Shown in pieces: positions 34,001 through 48,010 of a stretch of 64,000 nucleotides of DNA; position 1 is the stretch's first letter, and each line of letters starts with the position of its first letter. The notes under the pieces are model-generated. The model did not search any database and had not been told where the DNA came from. It was given only the letters and a program-made list of their open reading frames with translations. Source of the stretch: Siphonodentalium dalli (lineage: Eukaryota; Mollusca; Scaphopoda; Gadilida; Siphonodentaliidae); NCBI GenBank assembly GCA_032622095.1, contig CP136068.1, positions 120,391,509 through 120,455,508 on the forward strand, read 5' to 3'. The position numbers were made by a program, and so were the translations under genes.

Positions 34001-35299
34001 AACGACTGGCGATCACACATATCATCTGACCATTGGTAGCTTGGTAACGACTGATGATCACACATATCGCACCATTGGTAGCCTGATAATGGCTGACGAT
34101 CACTCATATCATCTGACCGCTGGTAGCCTGGTAACGGCTGACGATCACACGTATCTTCTGACCGTTGGGAGCCTGGTAACGGCTGACGATCACACATATT
34201 ATCTGACCACTGGTAGCCTGGTAACGGCTAACGATCACACATATCATCTGACTGTTGGTAGCCTGGTAACGGATGACGATCACGCATATCATCTGACCGC
34301 TGGTAGCCTGGTAACGGCTAACGATCACACATATCATCTGACCGTTGGTAGACTGGTAACGGTTGACGATCACACGTATCTTCTGACCGTTGCGAGCCTG
34401 GTAACGACTGATGATCACACATATCTGACCATTGGTAGCCTGGTAACGGCTGACGATCACACATATCATCTGACCGCTGGTAGCCTGGTAACGATTGATG
34501 ATCACACATATCTCACCATTGGTAGCCTGATAACGGCTGACGATCACACATATGATCTGACCACTGGTAGCCTGGTAACGGCTAACGATCACACATATCA
34601 TCTGACCGTTGGTAGCCTGGTAACGGATGAAGATCACGCATATCATCTGACCGCTGGTAGCCTGGAAACGGATGAAGATCACGCATATCATCTGACCGTT
34701 GGTAGCCTGCTAACGGCTGACAATCACACATATCATCTGACCGTTGGTAGCCTGAAAACGACTGATGATCACACATATCTGACCATTGGTAGCCTGGTAA
34801 CGGCCGACGATCACACATATCATCTGACCGCTGGTAGCCTGGTAACGATTGATGATCACACATATCTCACCATTGGTAGCCTGATAACGGCTGACGATCA
34901 CACGTATCCTCTGACCGTTGGGAGCCTGGTAACGACTGACGATCACATATATTATCTGACCACTGGTAGCCTGGTAACGGCTGACGATCACACATATCAT
35001 CTGACCGTTGGTAGCCTGGTAACGGATGACGATCACGCATATTATCTGACCGCTGGTAGCCTGGTAACGGCTGACGATCACATATATCATCTGACCGTTG
35101 GTAGCCTGGTAACGGATGACGATCACGCATATCATCTGACCGCTGGTAGCCTGGTAACGACTGACGATCACACATATCATCTGACCGTTGGTAGCCTGGT
35201 AATGGCTGACGATCACACATATCTGACCGCTGGTAGCCTGGAAACGGTTGACGATCACACATATCATCTGACCGTTGGTAGCCTGATAACGGCTGACGA

Positions 35300-38200
35300 T
35301 CACACATATCATCTGACAGCTGGTAGCCTGGTAACGGCTGACGATCACACATATCATGTGACCACTGTTTGCCTGGTAACGGCTGACGATCACACATATC
35401 ATCTAATAATTGGTAGCCTGGTAACGGCTGTCGATCACACGTATCATCTGACCGCTGGTAGCCTGGTAACGACTGATGATCACACATATCTCACCATTGG
35501 TAGCCTGATAACGGCTGACGATCACACATATCATCTGACCGCTGGTAGCCTGGTAACGGCTGACGATCACACGTATCTTCTGACCGTTGGGAGCCTGGTA
35601 ACGGCTGACGATCACACATATTATCTGACCACTGGTAGCCTGGTAACGGCTAACGATCACACATATCATCTGACCGTTGGTAGCCTGGTAAAGGATGACG
35701 ATCACACATATCATCTGGCCGTTGGTAGCCTGGTAACGGCTGACGATCACCCATATCATCTGACCGCTGGTAGCCTGGCAACGACTGACGATCACACATA
35801 TCATCTGACCGCTGGTAGCCTGGTAACGGCTGACGATCACACACATCATCTGATCACACATATGATCTGACCACTGGTAGCCTGGTAACAGCTAACGATC
35901 ACACATATCATCTGACCGTTGGTAGCCTGGTAACGGATGACGATCACGCATATCATCTGACCGCTGGTAGTCTGACAACGGCTGACGATAACACATATCA
36001 TCTGACCGCTGGTAGCCTGGTAACGGCTGACGATAACATATCTTCTGACCGCTGGTAGCCTGATAACGGCTGACGATCACACATATCATCTGACAGATGG
36101 TAGCCTGGTAACGGCTGACGATCACACATATCATGTGACCACTGTTTGCCTGGTAACGGCTGACGATCACACATATCATCTAATAATTGGTAGCCTGGTA
36201 ACGGCTGTCGATCACACATATCATCTGACCGCTGGTAGCCTGGTAACGACTGATGATCACACATATCTCACCATTGGTAGCCTGATAACGGCTGACGATC
36301 ACACATATCATCTGACCGCTGGTAGCCTGGTAACGGCTGACGATCACACGTATCTTCTGACCGTTGGGAGCCTGGTAACGGCTGACGATCACACATATTA
36401 TCTGACCACTGGTAGCCTGGTAACGGCTAACGATCACACATATCATCTGACCGTTGGTAGCCTGGTAAAGGATGACGATCACACATATCATCTGGCCGTT
36501 GGTAGCCTGGTAACGGCTGACGATCACCCATATCATCTGACCGCTGGTAGCCTGGCAACGACTGACGATCACACATATCATCTGACCGCTGGTAGCCTGG
36601 TAACGGCTGACGATCACACATATCATCTGATCACACATATGATCTGACCACTGGTAGCCTGGTAACGGCTAACGATAACACATATCATCTGACCGTTGGT
36701 AGCCTGGTAACGGATGACGATCACGCATATCATCTGACCGCTGGTAGTCTGACAACGGCTGACGATAACACATATCATCTGACCGCTGGTAGCCTGGTAA
36801 CGGGTGACGATAACACATATCTTCTGACCGCTGGTAGCCTGATAACGGCTGACGATCACACATATCATATGACAGCTGGTAGCCTGGTAACGGCTGACGA
36901 TCACACATATCATGTTACCACTGTTTGCCTGGTAACGGCTGACGATCACACATATCATCTAATAATTGGTAGCCTGGTAACGGCTGTCGATCACACATAT
37001 CATCTGACCGCTGGTAGCCTGGTAACGACTGATGATCACACATATCTCACCATTGGTAGCCTGATAACGGCTGACGATCACACATATCATCTGACCGCTG
37101 GTAGCCTGGTAACGGCTGACGATCACACGTATCTTCTGACCGTTGGGAGCCTGGTAACGGCTGATGATCACACATATTATCTGACCACTGGTAGCCTGGT
37201 AACGGCTAACGATCACACATATCATCTGACCGTTGGTAGCCTGGTAAAGGATGACGATCACACATATCATCTGGCCGTTGGTAGCCTGGTAACGGCTGAC
37301 GATCACCCATATCATCTGACCGCTGGTAACCTGGCAACGACTGACGATCACACATATCATCTGACCGATGGTAGCCTGGTAACGGCTGACGATCACACAT
37401 ATCATCTGATCACACATATGATCTGACCACTGGTAGCCTGGTAACGGCTAACGATCACACATATCATCTGACCGTTGGTAGCCTGGTAACGGATGACGAT
37501 CACGCATATCATCTGACCGCTGGTAGTCTGACAACGGCTGACGATAACACATATCATCTGACCGCTGGTAGCCTGGTAACGGCTGACGATAACACATATC
37601 TTCTGACCGCTGGTAGCCTGGTGACGACTGACGATCACACATATCGTCTGACCGCTGGTAGTCTGGTAACGGCCGACGATCACACATATCACCTGACCGC
37701 TGGTAGCCTGGTGACGGCTAACGATCACACATATCATCTGACCGTTGGTAGCCTGGTAACGGCTGACGATCACACGTATCGTCTGACCGTTGGGAGCCTG
37801 GTAACGGCTGACGATCACACATATTATCTGACCACTGGTAGCCTGGTAACGGCTAACGATCACACATATCATCTGACCGTTGGTAGCCTGGTAACGGCTG
37901 ACGATCACGCATATCATCTGACCGCTGGTAGTCTGACAACGGCTGACGATAACACATATCATCTGACCGCTGGTAGCCTGGTAACGGGTGACGATAACAC
38001 ATATCTTCTGACCACTGGTAGCCTGATAACGGCTGACGATCACACATATCATATGACAGCTGGTAGCCTGGTAACGGCTGACGATCACACATATCATGTG
38101 ACCACTGTTTGCCTGGTAACGGCTGACGATCACACATATCATCTAATAATTGGTAGCCTGGTAACGGCTGTCGATCACACATATCATCTGACCGCTGGTA

Positions 38201-39160
38201 GCCTGGTAACGACTGATGATCACACATATCTCACCATTGGTAGCCTGATAACGGCTGACGATCACACATATCATCTGACCGCTGGTAGCCTGGTAACGGC
38301 TGACGATCACACGTATCTTCTGACCGTTGGGAGCCTGGTAACGGCTGATGATCACACATATTATCTGACCACTGGTAGCCTGGTAACGGCTAACGATCAC
38401 ACATATCATCTGACCGTTGGTAGCCTGGTAAAGGATGACGATCACACATATCATCTGGCCGTTGGTAGCCTGGTAACGGCTGACGATCACCCATATCATC
38501 TGACCGCTGGTAACCTGGCAACGACTGACGATCACACATATCATCTGACCGATGGTAGCCTGGTAACGGCTGACGATCACACATATCATCTGATCACACA
38601 TATGATCTGACCACTGGTAGCCTGGTAACGGCTAACGATCACACATATCATCTGACCGTTGGTAGCCTGGTAACGGATGACGATCACGCATATCATCTGA
38701 CCGCTGGTAGTCTGACAACGGCTGACGATAACACATATCATCTGACCGCTGGTAGCCTGGTAACGGCTGACGATAACACATATCTTCTGACCGCTGGTAG
38801 CCTGGTGACGACTGACGATCACACATATCGTCTGACCGCTGGTAGTCTGGTAACGGCCGACGATCACACATATCACCTGACCGCTGGTAGCCTGGTGACG
38901 GCTAACGATCACACATATCATCTGACCGTTGGTAGCCTGGTAACGGCTGACGATCACACGTATCGTCTGACCGTTGGGAGCCTGGTAACGGCTGACGATC
39001 ACACATATTATCTGACCACTGGTAGCCTGGTAACGGCTAACGATCACACATATCATCTGACCGTTGGTAGCCTGGTAACGGCTGACGATCACACATATCA
39101 TCTGACCGCTGGAAGCTTGGTAACGACTGACGATCACACATATCATCTGACCGTGATATA
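35300..39160. repeat. Higher-order repeats within the array, ~778-bp and ~1184-bp periods
   Basis: The out-of-phase junction 'tgatcacacatatgatctga' occurs at 35851, 36628, 37408 and 38591, giving spacings of 777, 780 and 1183 bp. Blocks between junctions share the same order of variant units, for example 'catctaataattggtagcc' and 'atcacccatatc'. Confidence 0.8.
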
Positions 39161-40559
39161 ATCTGACCGTTGGTAGCCTGGTAACGGCTGATGATCACAC
39201 ATATCATCTGACCGTTGGTAGCCTGGTAAAGGCTAACGATCACACATATCATGGTCATGTGACCGCCGGTAGCCTGGTAACGGCTGACGATCACACATAT
39301 CTTCTGACCGTTTGTAGCCTGGTAACGGCTGTCGATCACACATATCATCTGGCCGTTGGTAGCCTGGTAACGGCTAACGATCACACATATCATCTGACCG
39401 CTGGTAGCCTGGCAACGACTGACGATCACACATATCATCTGACCGCTGGTAGCCTGGTAACGACTGACGATCACACATATCATCTGACCGCTGGTAGTCT
39501 GGTTACGACTGACGATCACACATATCATAAGACCGCTGGTAGCCTGGTAACGACTAACGATCACACATATCATCTGACCATTGGTAGCCTGGTAACGACT
39601 GAAGACAACACATATCATAAGACCGCTGGTAGCCTGGTAACGACTGACAATCACACATATCATCTGACCATTGGTAGCCTGGTAACGGCTGACGATCACA
39701 CATATCATCTAACCGCTGGTAGCCTGGTAACGACTGATGATCACACATATCATCTGACCGCTGGTAGCCTGGTAACGGCTGACGATCACACGTATCTTCT
39801 GACCGTTGGGAGCCTGGTAACGGCGGACGATCACACATATTATCTGACCACTGGAGCCTGGTAACGGCTAACGATAACACATATCATCTGACCGTTGGTA
39901 GCCTGGTAACGGATGACGATCACACATATCATCTGGCCGTTGGTAGCCTGGTAACGGCTGACGATCACACATATCATCTGGCCGCTGGTAGCCTGGTAAC
40001 GGCTGACGATCACACATATCATCTGACCGCTGGTAGCCTGGTTACGACTGACGATCACACATATCATAAGACCGCTGGTAGCCTAATAACGACTGACGAC
40101 AACACATATCATAAGACCGCTGGTAGCCTGGTAACGACTGGCGATCACACATATCATCTGACCATTGGTAGCTTGGTAACGACTGATGATCACACATATC
40201 TGACCATTGGTAGCCTGGTAACGGCTGACGATCACACATATCATCTGACCGCTGGTAGCCTGGTAACGACTGATGATCACACATATCGCACCATTGGTAG
40301 CCTGATAATGGCTGACGATCACTCATATCATCTGACCGCTGGTAGCCTGGTAACGGCTGACGATCACACGTATCTTCTGACCGTTGGGAGCCTGGTAACG
40401 GCTGACGATCACACATATTATCTGACCGTTGGTAGCCTGTTAACGGCTGACAATAACACATATCATATGACCGCTGGTAGCCTGGTAACGGTTGACGATA
40501 ACACATATCATCTGACCGCTGGTAGCCTGGTAACCGCTAACATCACACATATCATCTGA

Positions 40560-43500
40560 CCGCTGGTAGTCTGATACTGACGATCACACATAGCATCTGA
40601 CAGCTGGTAGCCTGGTAACGGCTAACGATCACACACATCATCTGACCGCTGGTAGCCTGGTAACGACTGACGATCACACATATCATCTGACCGCTCGTAG
40701 TCTGATAACGGCTGACGATAACACATCATCTGACCGCTGGTATCCTGGTAACGGCTGACGATCACACATGTCATCTGACCGCTGGTAGTCTGATAACGGC
40801 TGACGATCACACATATCGTCTGGCCGCTGGTAACCTGGTAACGGCTAACGATCACACATATCATCTGACCGCTGATAGTCTGACAACGGCTGACGATAAC
40901 ACATATCAACTGACCGCTGGTAGCCTGGTAACGGCTGACGATCACACATATCATCTGACCGCTGGTAGCCTGGTAACGGCTGACGATCACACCTATCATC
41001 TGACCGCTGGTAGTCTTATAACAGCTGACGATAACACATATCTTCTGACCGCTGGTAGCCTGGTGACGGCTGACGATCACACATATCATCTGACCGCTGG
41101 TAGTCTGGTAACGGCCGACAATCACACATATCATCTGACCGTTGGTAGCCTGGTAACGGCTGACGATCACACGTATCTTCTGACCGTTGGGAGCCTGGTA
41201 ACGGCTGACGATCACACATATTATCTGACCACTGGTAGCCTGGTAACGGCTAACGATCTAACATATCATCTGACCGTTGGTAGCCTGGTAACGGATGGCG
41301 ATCACGCATATCATCTGACCGCTGGTAGCCTGGTAACTGCTGACGATCACACATATCATCTGACCGTTGGTAGCCTGGTAACGGCTGACGATCACACATA
41401 TCATCTGACCGCTGGAAGCTTGGTAAGAACTGACGATTACACATATCATCTGACCGTGATATAATCTGACCGCTGGAAGCTTGGTAACGACTGACGATCA
41501 CACATATCATCTGACCGTTATATAATCTGACCGTTGGTAGCCTGATAACGGCTGACGATCACACATATCATCTGACCGTTGGTAGCCTGGTAACGGCTAA
41601 CGATCACACATATAATGGTCATGTGACCGCTGGTAGCCTGGTAACGGCTGACGATCACACATATCTTCTGACCGTTTGTAGCCTGGTAACGGCTGACAAT
41701 CACACATACCATCTGGCCGTTGGTAGCCTGGTAACGGCTGACGATCACACATATCATCTGACAGCTGGTAGCCTGGCAACGGCTGACGATCACACATATC
41801 ATCTGACCGCTGGTAGCCTGGTAACGGCTGACGATCACACATATCGTAAGACCTCTGGTAGCCTGGTAGCCTGGTAACGGCTGACGATCAAACATATCAT
41901 ATGGCCGCTGGTAGCCTGGTAACGGCTAACGGTCACACATATCTTCTGACCGTTGGTAGCCCTGTAACGGCTGACGATCACACATATCATCTGACCGCTG
42001 GTAGCCCGGTAACGGCTAACGATCAAACATATATTCTGACCACTGGTTGTCTGGTAACGGATGACGATCACACACCATCTTACCGTTGGTAGCCTGGTAA
42101 TGGCTAACGATCACACATATCATTTGACCGCTGGTAGCCTGGTAACTGCTAACGATCACACATATCATCTGACCGCTGGTAGCATGGTAACGGCTGACGA
42201 TCACACATATCATCTAACAGCTGGTAGCCTGGTAACCGCTAACATCACACATATCATCTGACCGCTGGTAGTCTGATACTGACGATCACACATAGCATCT
42301 GACAGCTGGTAGCCTGGTAACGGCTAACGATCACACACATCATCTGACCGCTGGTAGCCTGGTAACGACTGACGATCACACATATCATCTGACCGCTCGT
42401 AGTCTGATAACGGCTGACGATAACACATATCATCTGACCGCTGGTATCCTGGTAACGGCTGACGATCACACATGTCATCTGACCGCTGGTAGTCTGATAA
42501 CGGCTGACGATCACACATATCGTCTGGCCGCTGGTAACCTGGTAACGGCTAACGATCACACATATCATCTGACCGCTGATAGTCTGACAACGGCTGACGA
42601 TAACACATATCAACTGACCGCTGGTAGCCTGGTAACGGCTGACGATCACACATATCATCTGACCGCTGGTAGCCTGGTAACGGCTGACGATCACACCTAT
42701 CATCTGACCGCTGGTAGTCTTATAACAGCTGACGATAACACATATCTTCTGACCGCTGGTAGCCTGGTGACGGCTGACGATCACACATATCATCTGACCG
42801 CTGGTAGTCTGGTAACGGCCGACAATCACACATATCATCTGACCGTTGGTAGCCTGGTAACGGCTGACGATCACACGTATCTTCTGACCGTTGGGAGCCT
42901 GGTAACGGCTGACGATCACACATATTATCTGACCACTGGTAGCCTGGTAACGGCTAACGATCTAACATATCATCTGACCGTTGGTAGCCTGGTAACGGAT
43001 GGCGATCACGCATATCATCTGACCGCTGGTAGCCTGGTAACTGCTGACGATCACACATATCATCTGACCGTTGGTAGCCTGGTAACGGCTGACGATCACA
43101 CATATCATCTGACCGCTGGAAGCTTGGTAAGAACTGACGATCACACATATCATCTGACCGTGATATAATCTGACCGCTGGAAGCTTGGTAACGACTGACG
43201 ATCACACATATCATCTGACCGTTATATAATCTGACCGTTGGTAGCCTGATAACGGCTGACGATCACACATATCATCTGACCGTTGGTAGCCTGGTAACGG
43301 CTAACGATCACACATATAATGGTCATGTGACCGCTGGTAGCCTGGTAACGGCTGACGATCACACATATCTTCTGACCGTTTGTAGCCTGGTAACGGCTGA
43401 CAATCACACATACCATCTGGCCGTTGGTAGCCTGGTAACGGCTGACGATCACACATATCATCTGACAGCTGGTAGCCTGGCAACGACTGACGATCACACA

Positions 43501-43930
43501 TATCATCTGACCGCTGGTAGCCTGGTAACGGCTGACGATCACACATATCGTAAGACCTCTGGTAGCCTGGTAGCCTGGTAACGGCTGACGATCAAACATA
43601 TCATATGGCCGCTGGTAGCCTGGTAACGGCTAACGGTCACACATATCTTCTGACCGTTGGTAGCCCTGTAACGGCTGACGATCACACATATCATCTGACC
43701 GCTGGTAGCCCGGTAACGGCTAACGATCAAACATATATTCTGACCACTGGTTGTCTGGTAACGGATGACGATCACACACCATCTTACCGTTGGTAGCCTG
43801 GTAATGGCTAACGATCACACATATCATTTGACCGCTGGTAGCCTGGTAACTGCTAACGATCACACATATCATCTGACCGCTGGTAGCATGGTAACGGCTG
43901 ACGATCACACATATCATCTAACAGCTGGTA
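40560..43930. repeat. Higher-order repeat within the array, two ~1.70-kb copies
   Basis: 'gtctgatactgacgatcaca' at 40569 recurs at 42271, and the markers following (for example 'gatataatctgaccgctgga', 'cctggtagcctggtagcctgg', 'catctaacagctggtagc') recur at 1702-1704 bp. The copies appear almost identical, so this duplication is recent. A related but diverged block lies at about 30340-31990. Confidence 0.8.
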
Positions 43931-45463
43931 GCGAGGTAACGGCTGACGATCACACATATCATCTGACCGTTGGTAGCCTGGTAACGTCTAACGATCAAAC
44001 ATATCTTCTGACCACTGGTTGTCTGGTAACGGATGACGATCACACACAATCTTACCGTTGGTAGCCTGGTAACGGCTAACGATCACACATATCATCTGAC
44101 CGCTGGTAGCCTGATAACGGCTGACGATCACACATATCGTAAGACCGCTGGTAGCCTGATAACGGCTGACTATCACGCATATCATCCGACCGCTGGTAGC
44201 TTGGTAACGGCTGACGATAACACATATATGACCGCTGGTAGCCTGGTAACGGTTGACGATCACACATATCATCTGACCGTTGGTAGCCTGATAACGGCTG
44301 ACGATCACACATATCATCTGACAGCTGGTAGCCTGCTAACGGCTGACGATCACACATATCATGTGACCACTGTTTGCCTGGTAACGGCTGACTATCATAC
44401 ATATCATCTGACCGTTGGTAGCCTGATAACGGCTGACTATCATACATATCATCTGACCGCTGGTAGCCTGGTAACGGCTGACTATCATACATATCATCTG
44501 ACCGTTGGTAGCCTGACAACGGCTGACTATCATACATATCATCTGACCGCTGGTAGCCTGGTAACGGCTGACTATCATACATATAATCTGACCGTTGGTA
44601 GCCTGGTAACGCTTGACGATCATACATATCATCTGACCGCTTGTAGCCTGATAACGGCTGACTATCATACATATCATCCGACCGTTGGTAGCCTGGTAAC
44701 GGCTGACGATCGAATATATCTTCTGACCGCTGGTAGCCTGATAACGGTTGACGATCACACATACCATCTGACCGTTGTTAGCCTGGTAACGGCTGCCGAT
44801 CATACATATCATCTGACCGCTGGTAACCTGCTAACGGCTTACGACAACACATACCATCTGAACGCTGGTAGCCTGGTAACCGCTGACGATCACACATATC
44901 ATAAGACCGCTGGTAGCCTGGTAGCGGCTGACGATTACACACTTCATCTGACCGTTGGTAGCCTGCATGGTACGGCTGACAATCACACATATCTTCTGAC
45001 CGCTGGTAGCCTGGTAACGGCTGACGATCACACATATCATCTGACTGTTGGTAGTGTGGTAACGGCTGACGATTACACATATCATCTGAACGCTGGTAGC
45101 CTTGTAACGACTGACGACAACACATATCATCTGACTCCTGGTAGCCTGATAACGTCTGACGACAACACATATCATCTGGCCGCTGGTAGCCTCGTAACGA
45201 CTGACGATCACACATATCATCTGACTGTTGGTAGCCTGATAACGGCTGGCGATCACACAGATAATCTGACCGTTGAAGGCCTGCGTGGTAACGGCTGGCG
45301 ATCACACATATCATCTGGCCGCTGGTAGCCTGGTGTTTGATCTTAAAATGTCTTGACCCAAACCTCCCTATTGACAATGCAAACTGAAAAAGTTTATCAA
45401 TATTTACATGTGCTTGTTGGTGATAGTTGTTTTACAGACGCCCATGACTTTTCGTGTATATAT

Positions 45464-45863
45464 GTATATGAGCCCACATAATTTTCGAATCACCAGATCA
45501 CATTATATCCAAAACATTGTGTTATCAACTGATGCGATCGAATGAACTGGGATCATGTTGTTTTTGTCGAGGTACGGATGTGTGTTCTGTGCTTCATTTT
45601 CATCCGGACTGCACTGTAAAGTCTATAATAGTATTCTCAATAGCAGGGAATAACTCTATCTATTAGTTTGAATTCTGACGCATTCTGGGTTGACAAGGGA
45701 AGTCTTGGAATGAATCTGAGAATATCTACCACTTGGTGCATGGATACCCCTAGGCCACAGCTGTTCCGTATTCTGGTGGAATACATATCTATTTTTGGTT
45801 CCTCTTCCAAATGGTATATACTATGGAGTATGTCGTGTATAATGTTATCTGGGCATTCGTAAA
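45464..45863. mobile_element. Family H element, truncated copy
   Basis: Contains 'gcccacataattttcgaatc' and 'cagatcacattatatccaaa' as in 51208-51666, and ends 'tctgggcattcgtaaatt'. The ends are decayed. Confidence 0.55.
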
Positions 45864-46904
45864 TTAAAGGGGTACTGTACGCCATTTTCAACAAATTCCC
45901 GGTGATAACAACTATCTAATATCGATAATATATATAGAAAACTAAGTAATTTGAGTCGAAGACGTATTCTGTAAACGTTCAGGTTAATTTGTTATCTTAA
46001 AATCAAAGTTAATAATTTGATATAAATTTAATTTATGGCTGGAGTCATAAGTTAAATTACGAATTTCCGTGTACAAGACGTAATCAAAATAATTCACGGA
46101 TAGTGGATTTGGGCAAAGCGTGGGACACATGGTCGTGTAAAAGAATATGTTGATACGGGGCGTAAACTGAAGCCACTCACTGACTAGTGACTATACAATG
46201 ACTTAAAGGTGGATTATCTCTTTGTAAACATGTATTATATAGTTACCGGGGTATAAAATATTATATCTGAATCAAAGACTCCTGTCCGGAAATGCTTCTA
46301 TCGATTAATATTAATTTTATTTCGAATATTTTCTGGTAAAAAAAAAGGTGTGGTTGCTTAGCTAACGAACAATATTGGTTACTGTTAACAGAGACCAGAA
46401 ATTATACTCATTATCGCTTATAACTATGGAATAAAACAATACAACCAATCAATCAGCCAGCTAATGCTCTCTATCGCTATATGGTATCACCCGAATGGTC
46501 TGTTCTAGAAATAGACAAATAAACGGTCCCAATAAAATATTCGAAATAAAATCAATATTAATTGATAGAAGCCTTTCCGCACAGGGGTCTTCAGTGCATA
46601 TCTATTATTTTATACCCACGCAACTATTTCAAATTTGTTATTTAAAGAGATAATCCATCTTTAATGAGTATATGGGACTAGTATGCATATAATATAACAT
46701 TTATTTTATACATTTGCTTGAAAACTGTCCAAAGATTACTCGACAACGACAATTAGTATTTTCGCATTCCGGCTAATCTGCCATCCGTAACATTATACTT
46801 AGTATACTCAACAGACTTTCGAATAATGGACATCTGGTTACCTTATCCTACATCTCAGAGACTGAAGAACCCAACAACAACATTTGGGTACAGTATCCCT
46901 TTAA
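45864..46904. mobile_element. Family D inverted-repeat element carrying a nested family E copy
   Basis: Starts TTAAAGGGGTACTGTACGCC and ends 'gggtacagtatccctttaa'. The arms include 'gataacaactatctaatatc' at the left. The centre is interrupted by the family E element 46203-46664. Confidence 0.75.
46203..46664. mobile_element. Family E inverted-repeat element, nested
   Basis: Starts 'ttaaaggtggattatctctt' and ends 'aagagataatccatctttaa'. Inner arms 'ttctatcgattaatattaat...ttatttcgaat' against 'attcgaaataaaatcaatat' are inverted copies. Confidence 0.8.
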
Positions 46905-47577
46905 GTGGGCCTTTGATCCTTTAATCTGAAGACCCTGTGCTCTATTGCATGTCGCTTCAAACTGACGCCGTCTTTAGCTTCTATGTGGTATCTATATTTG
47001 GGACACATATTACTTCCTCGGCCAATCCCATGACGATAAGAGGGGTTTATGTATCAATTTATCACAATCCCGTGTGATTTCCCGTCAACAAGTATATGTT
47101 CCTGTATAGAAAATTGGTGTCCAACGACGTTACAGTATTCAGTAGACAGCAATTTATTCTCAATCTGGCGACAGTACAGCTTCTGAACTCGCTGTTAGTT
47201 CAATCTGTATCAATACGAATTACCTGCGATCCCCAAACGAAACGATACGGTCGGCGTCGGCGTATCGGCGTAGAGTGTCGTACTTCCAGAGCGAGATTCG
47301 ATTACTAGACTGTCCTTCGTTCGATAATTGAGCAATGAATCTGTGTCTGGCTTTTTGATCACAAATTAAAGTTCCGGTGATATAAAACCCTTTCTTTTGT
47401 GGTTGTCAGGAATTCATTAGCATCAGGTTCATTTGCGAGTTAGAATTCATATATAGCGTCGCTCTCAGATGCACAGCGTTAAAAAAAAACAATTGCATTT
47501 CTTTCAATACAGCGAGTATGCACGGGCGTGAGTGTAATAAAAGTATTGAACACACGACAATTAATTTAGATACGACT
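46905..47577. other. No feature supported
   Basis: Begins with the family H terminal string 'gtgggcctttgatcc'; otherwise no repeat or exon I can support. The 70-codon frame at 47096-47308 has no further evidence. Confidence 0.4.
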
Positions 47578-48010
47578 TAAATGCACCAATCCAATCAGAC
47601 GGTCCCCATATCACCAAGATACAGCAACAACAATAATTCTTTAAAATACGCTTGAGTTATCACAAATTCACAATCGATTAATTGCAACAAACCACTGTCA
47701 ACTATGGTATAAAATTTCCTAAAACGTGTCATTTATCAACATTTTGTTCAACGAAATATGGCCGTATTATCACTTCAGTATCACGAAATTTGGCCGTATT
47801 ACCACTTGAGTTTAGAGTTATCCATCTTCATTCGCAATTTCGTCTGACGACGTTTGACGACGTTTTACTGGGCCACAAATAATTGCACATCTCGAGAAAT
47901 ACAAACTTCAAAAATCGATAGCTGATCACTCTGAGCTTTGATGTGTGGGTTCCTTCACTCGAATCACATATTTGTTACCCCCGAAGCCAAAGAAATAGTA
48001 ATTTAGTAGC
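47578..48010. mobile_element. Family I element, diverged copy
   Basis: 'caatccaatcagacggtccc', 'catcaagatacagcaacaac'-like text and 'cccccgaagccaaagaaata' match 53341-53780 and the arms of 6107-6509. Terminal repeats are decayed. Confidence 0.55.

Larger units (their letters stand above)
29452..45333. repeat. 15.9-kb minisatellite of a 45-bp unit (about 350 copies)
   Basis: The unit runs GGTAGCCTGGTAACGGCTGA, CGATCACACATATCATCTGA, CCGCT. In the plus frame it reads GSLVTADDHTYHLTA; minus frames read for example QATSGQMICVIVSRY and CDRQPLPGYQRSD. Copies differ mainly by transitions, many at CpG sites (ACCGCT/ACCGTT/ACCACT; AACGGCT/AACGACT; GACGATC/GATGATC). A few units are shortened or joined out of phase, such as the 'tgatcacacatatgatctga' junctions. 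Long open frames on both strands (the longest 928 codons at 33084-35870) follow from a stop-free unit divisible by three. No start context, splice frame, signal peptide or unique flanking coding sequence accompanies them, so I annotate satellite DNA and not a gene. The flanks are unique-looking at 29451 and unassigned at 45334. Confidence 0.95.

Noticed and set aside
32907-34103. 398-codon and other long minus-strand frames across 29.4-45.4 kb
   Set aside because: Same satellite read on the other strand; frames shift wherever a unit is shortened.
33084-35870. 928-codon open frame as a large repetitive protein gene
   Set aside because: It is the 45-bp satellite read in one of several open frames. 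Variants change amino acids at CpG sites freely, and there are no unique coding flanks or splice frame.
29452-45333. CRISPR-like array
   Set aside because: There are no distinct spacers; the whole 45-bp unit is repeated, in a eukaryotic context without cas genes.
45637-45894. 85-codon minus-strand frame
   Set aside because: Lies mostly in the truncated family H foldback element.
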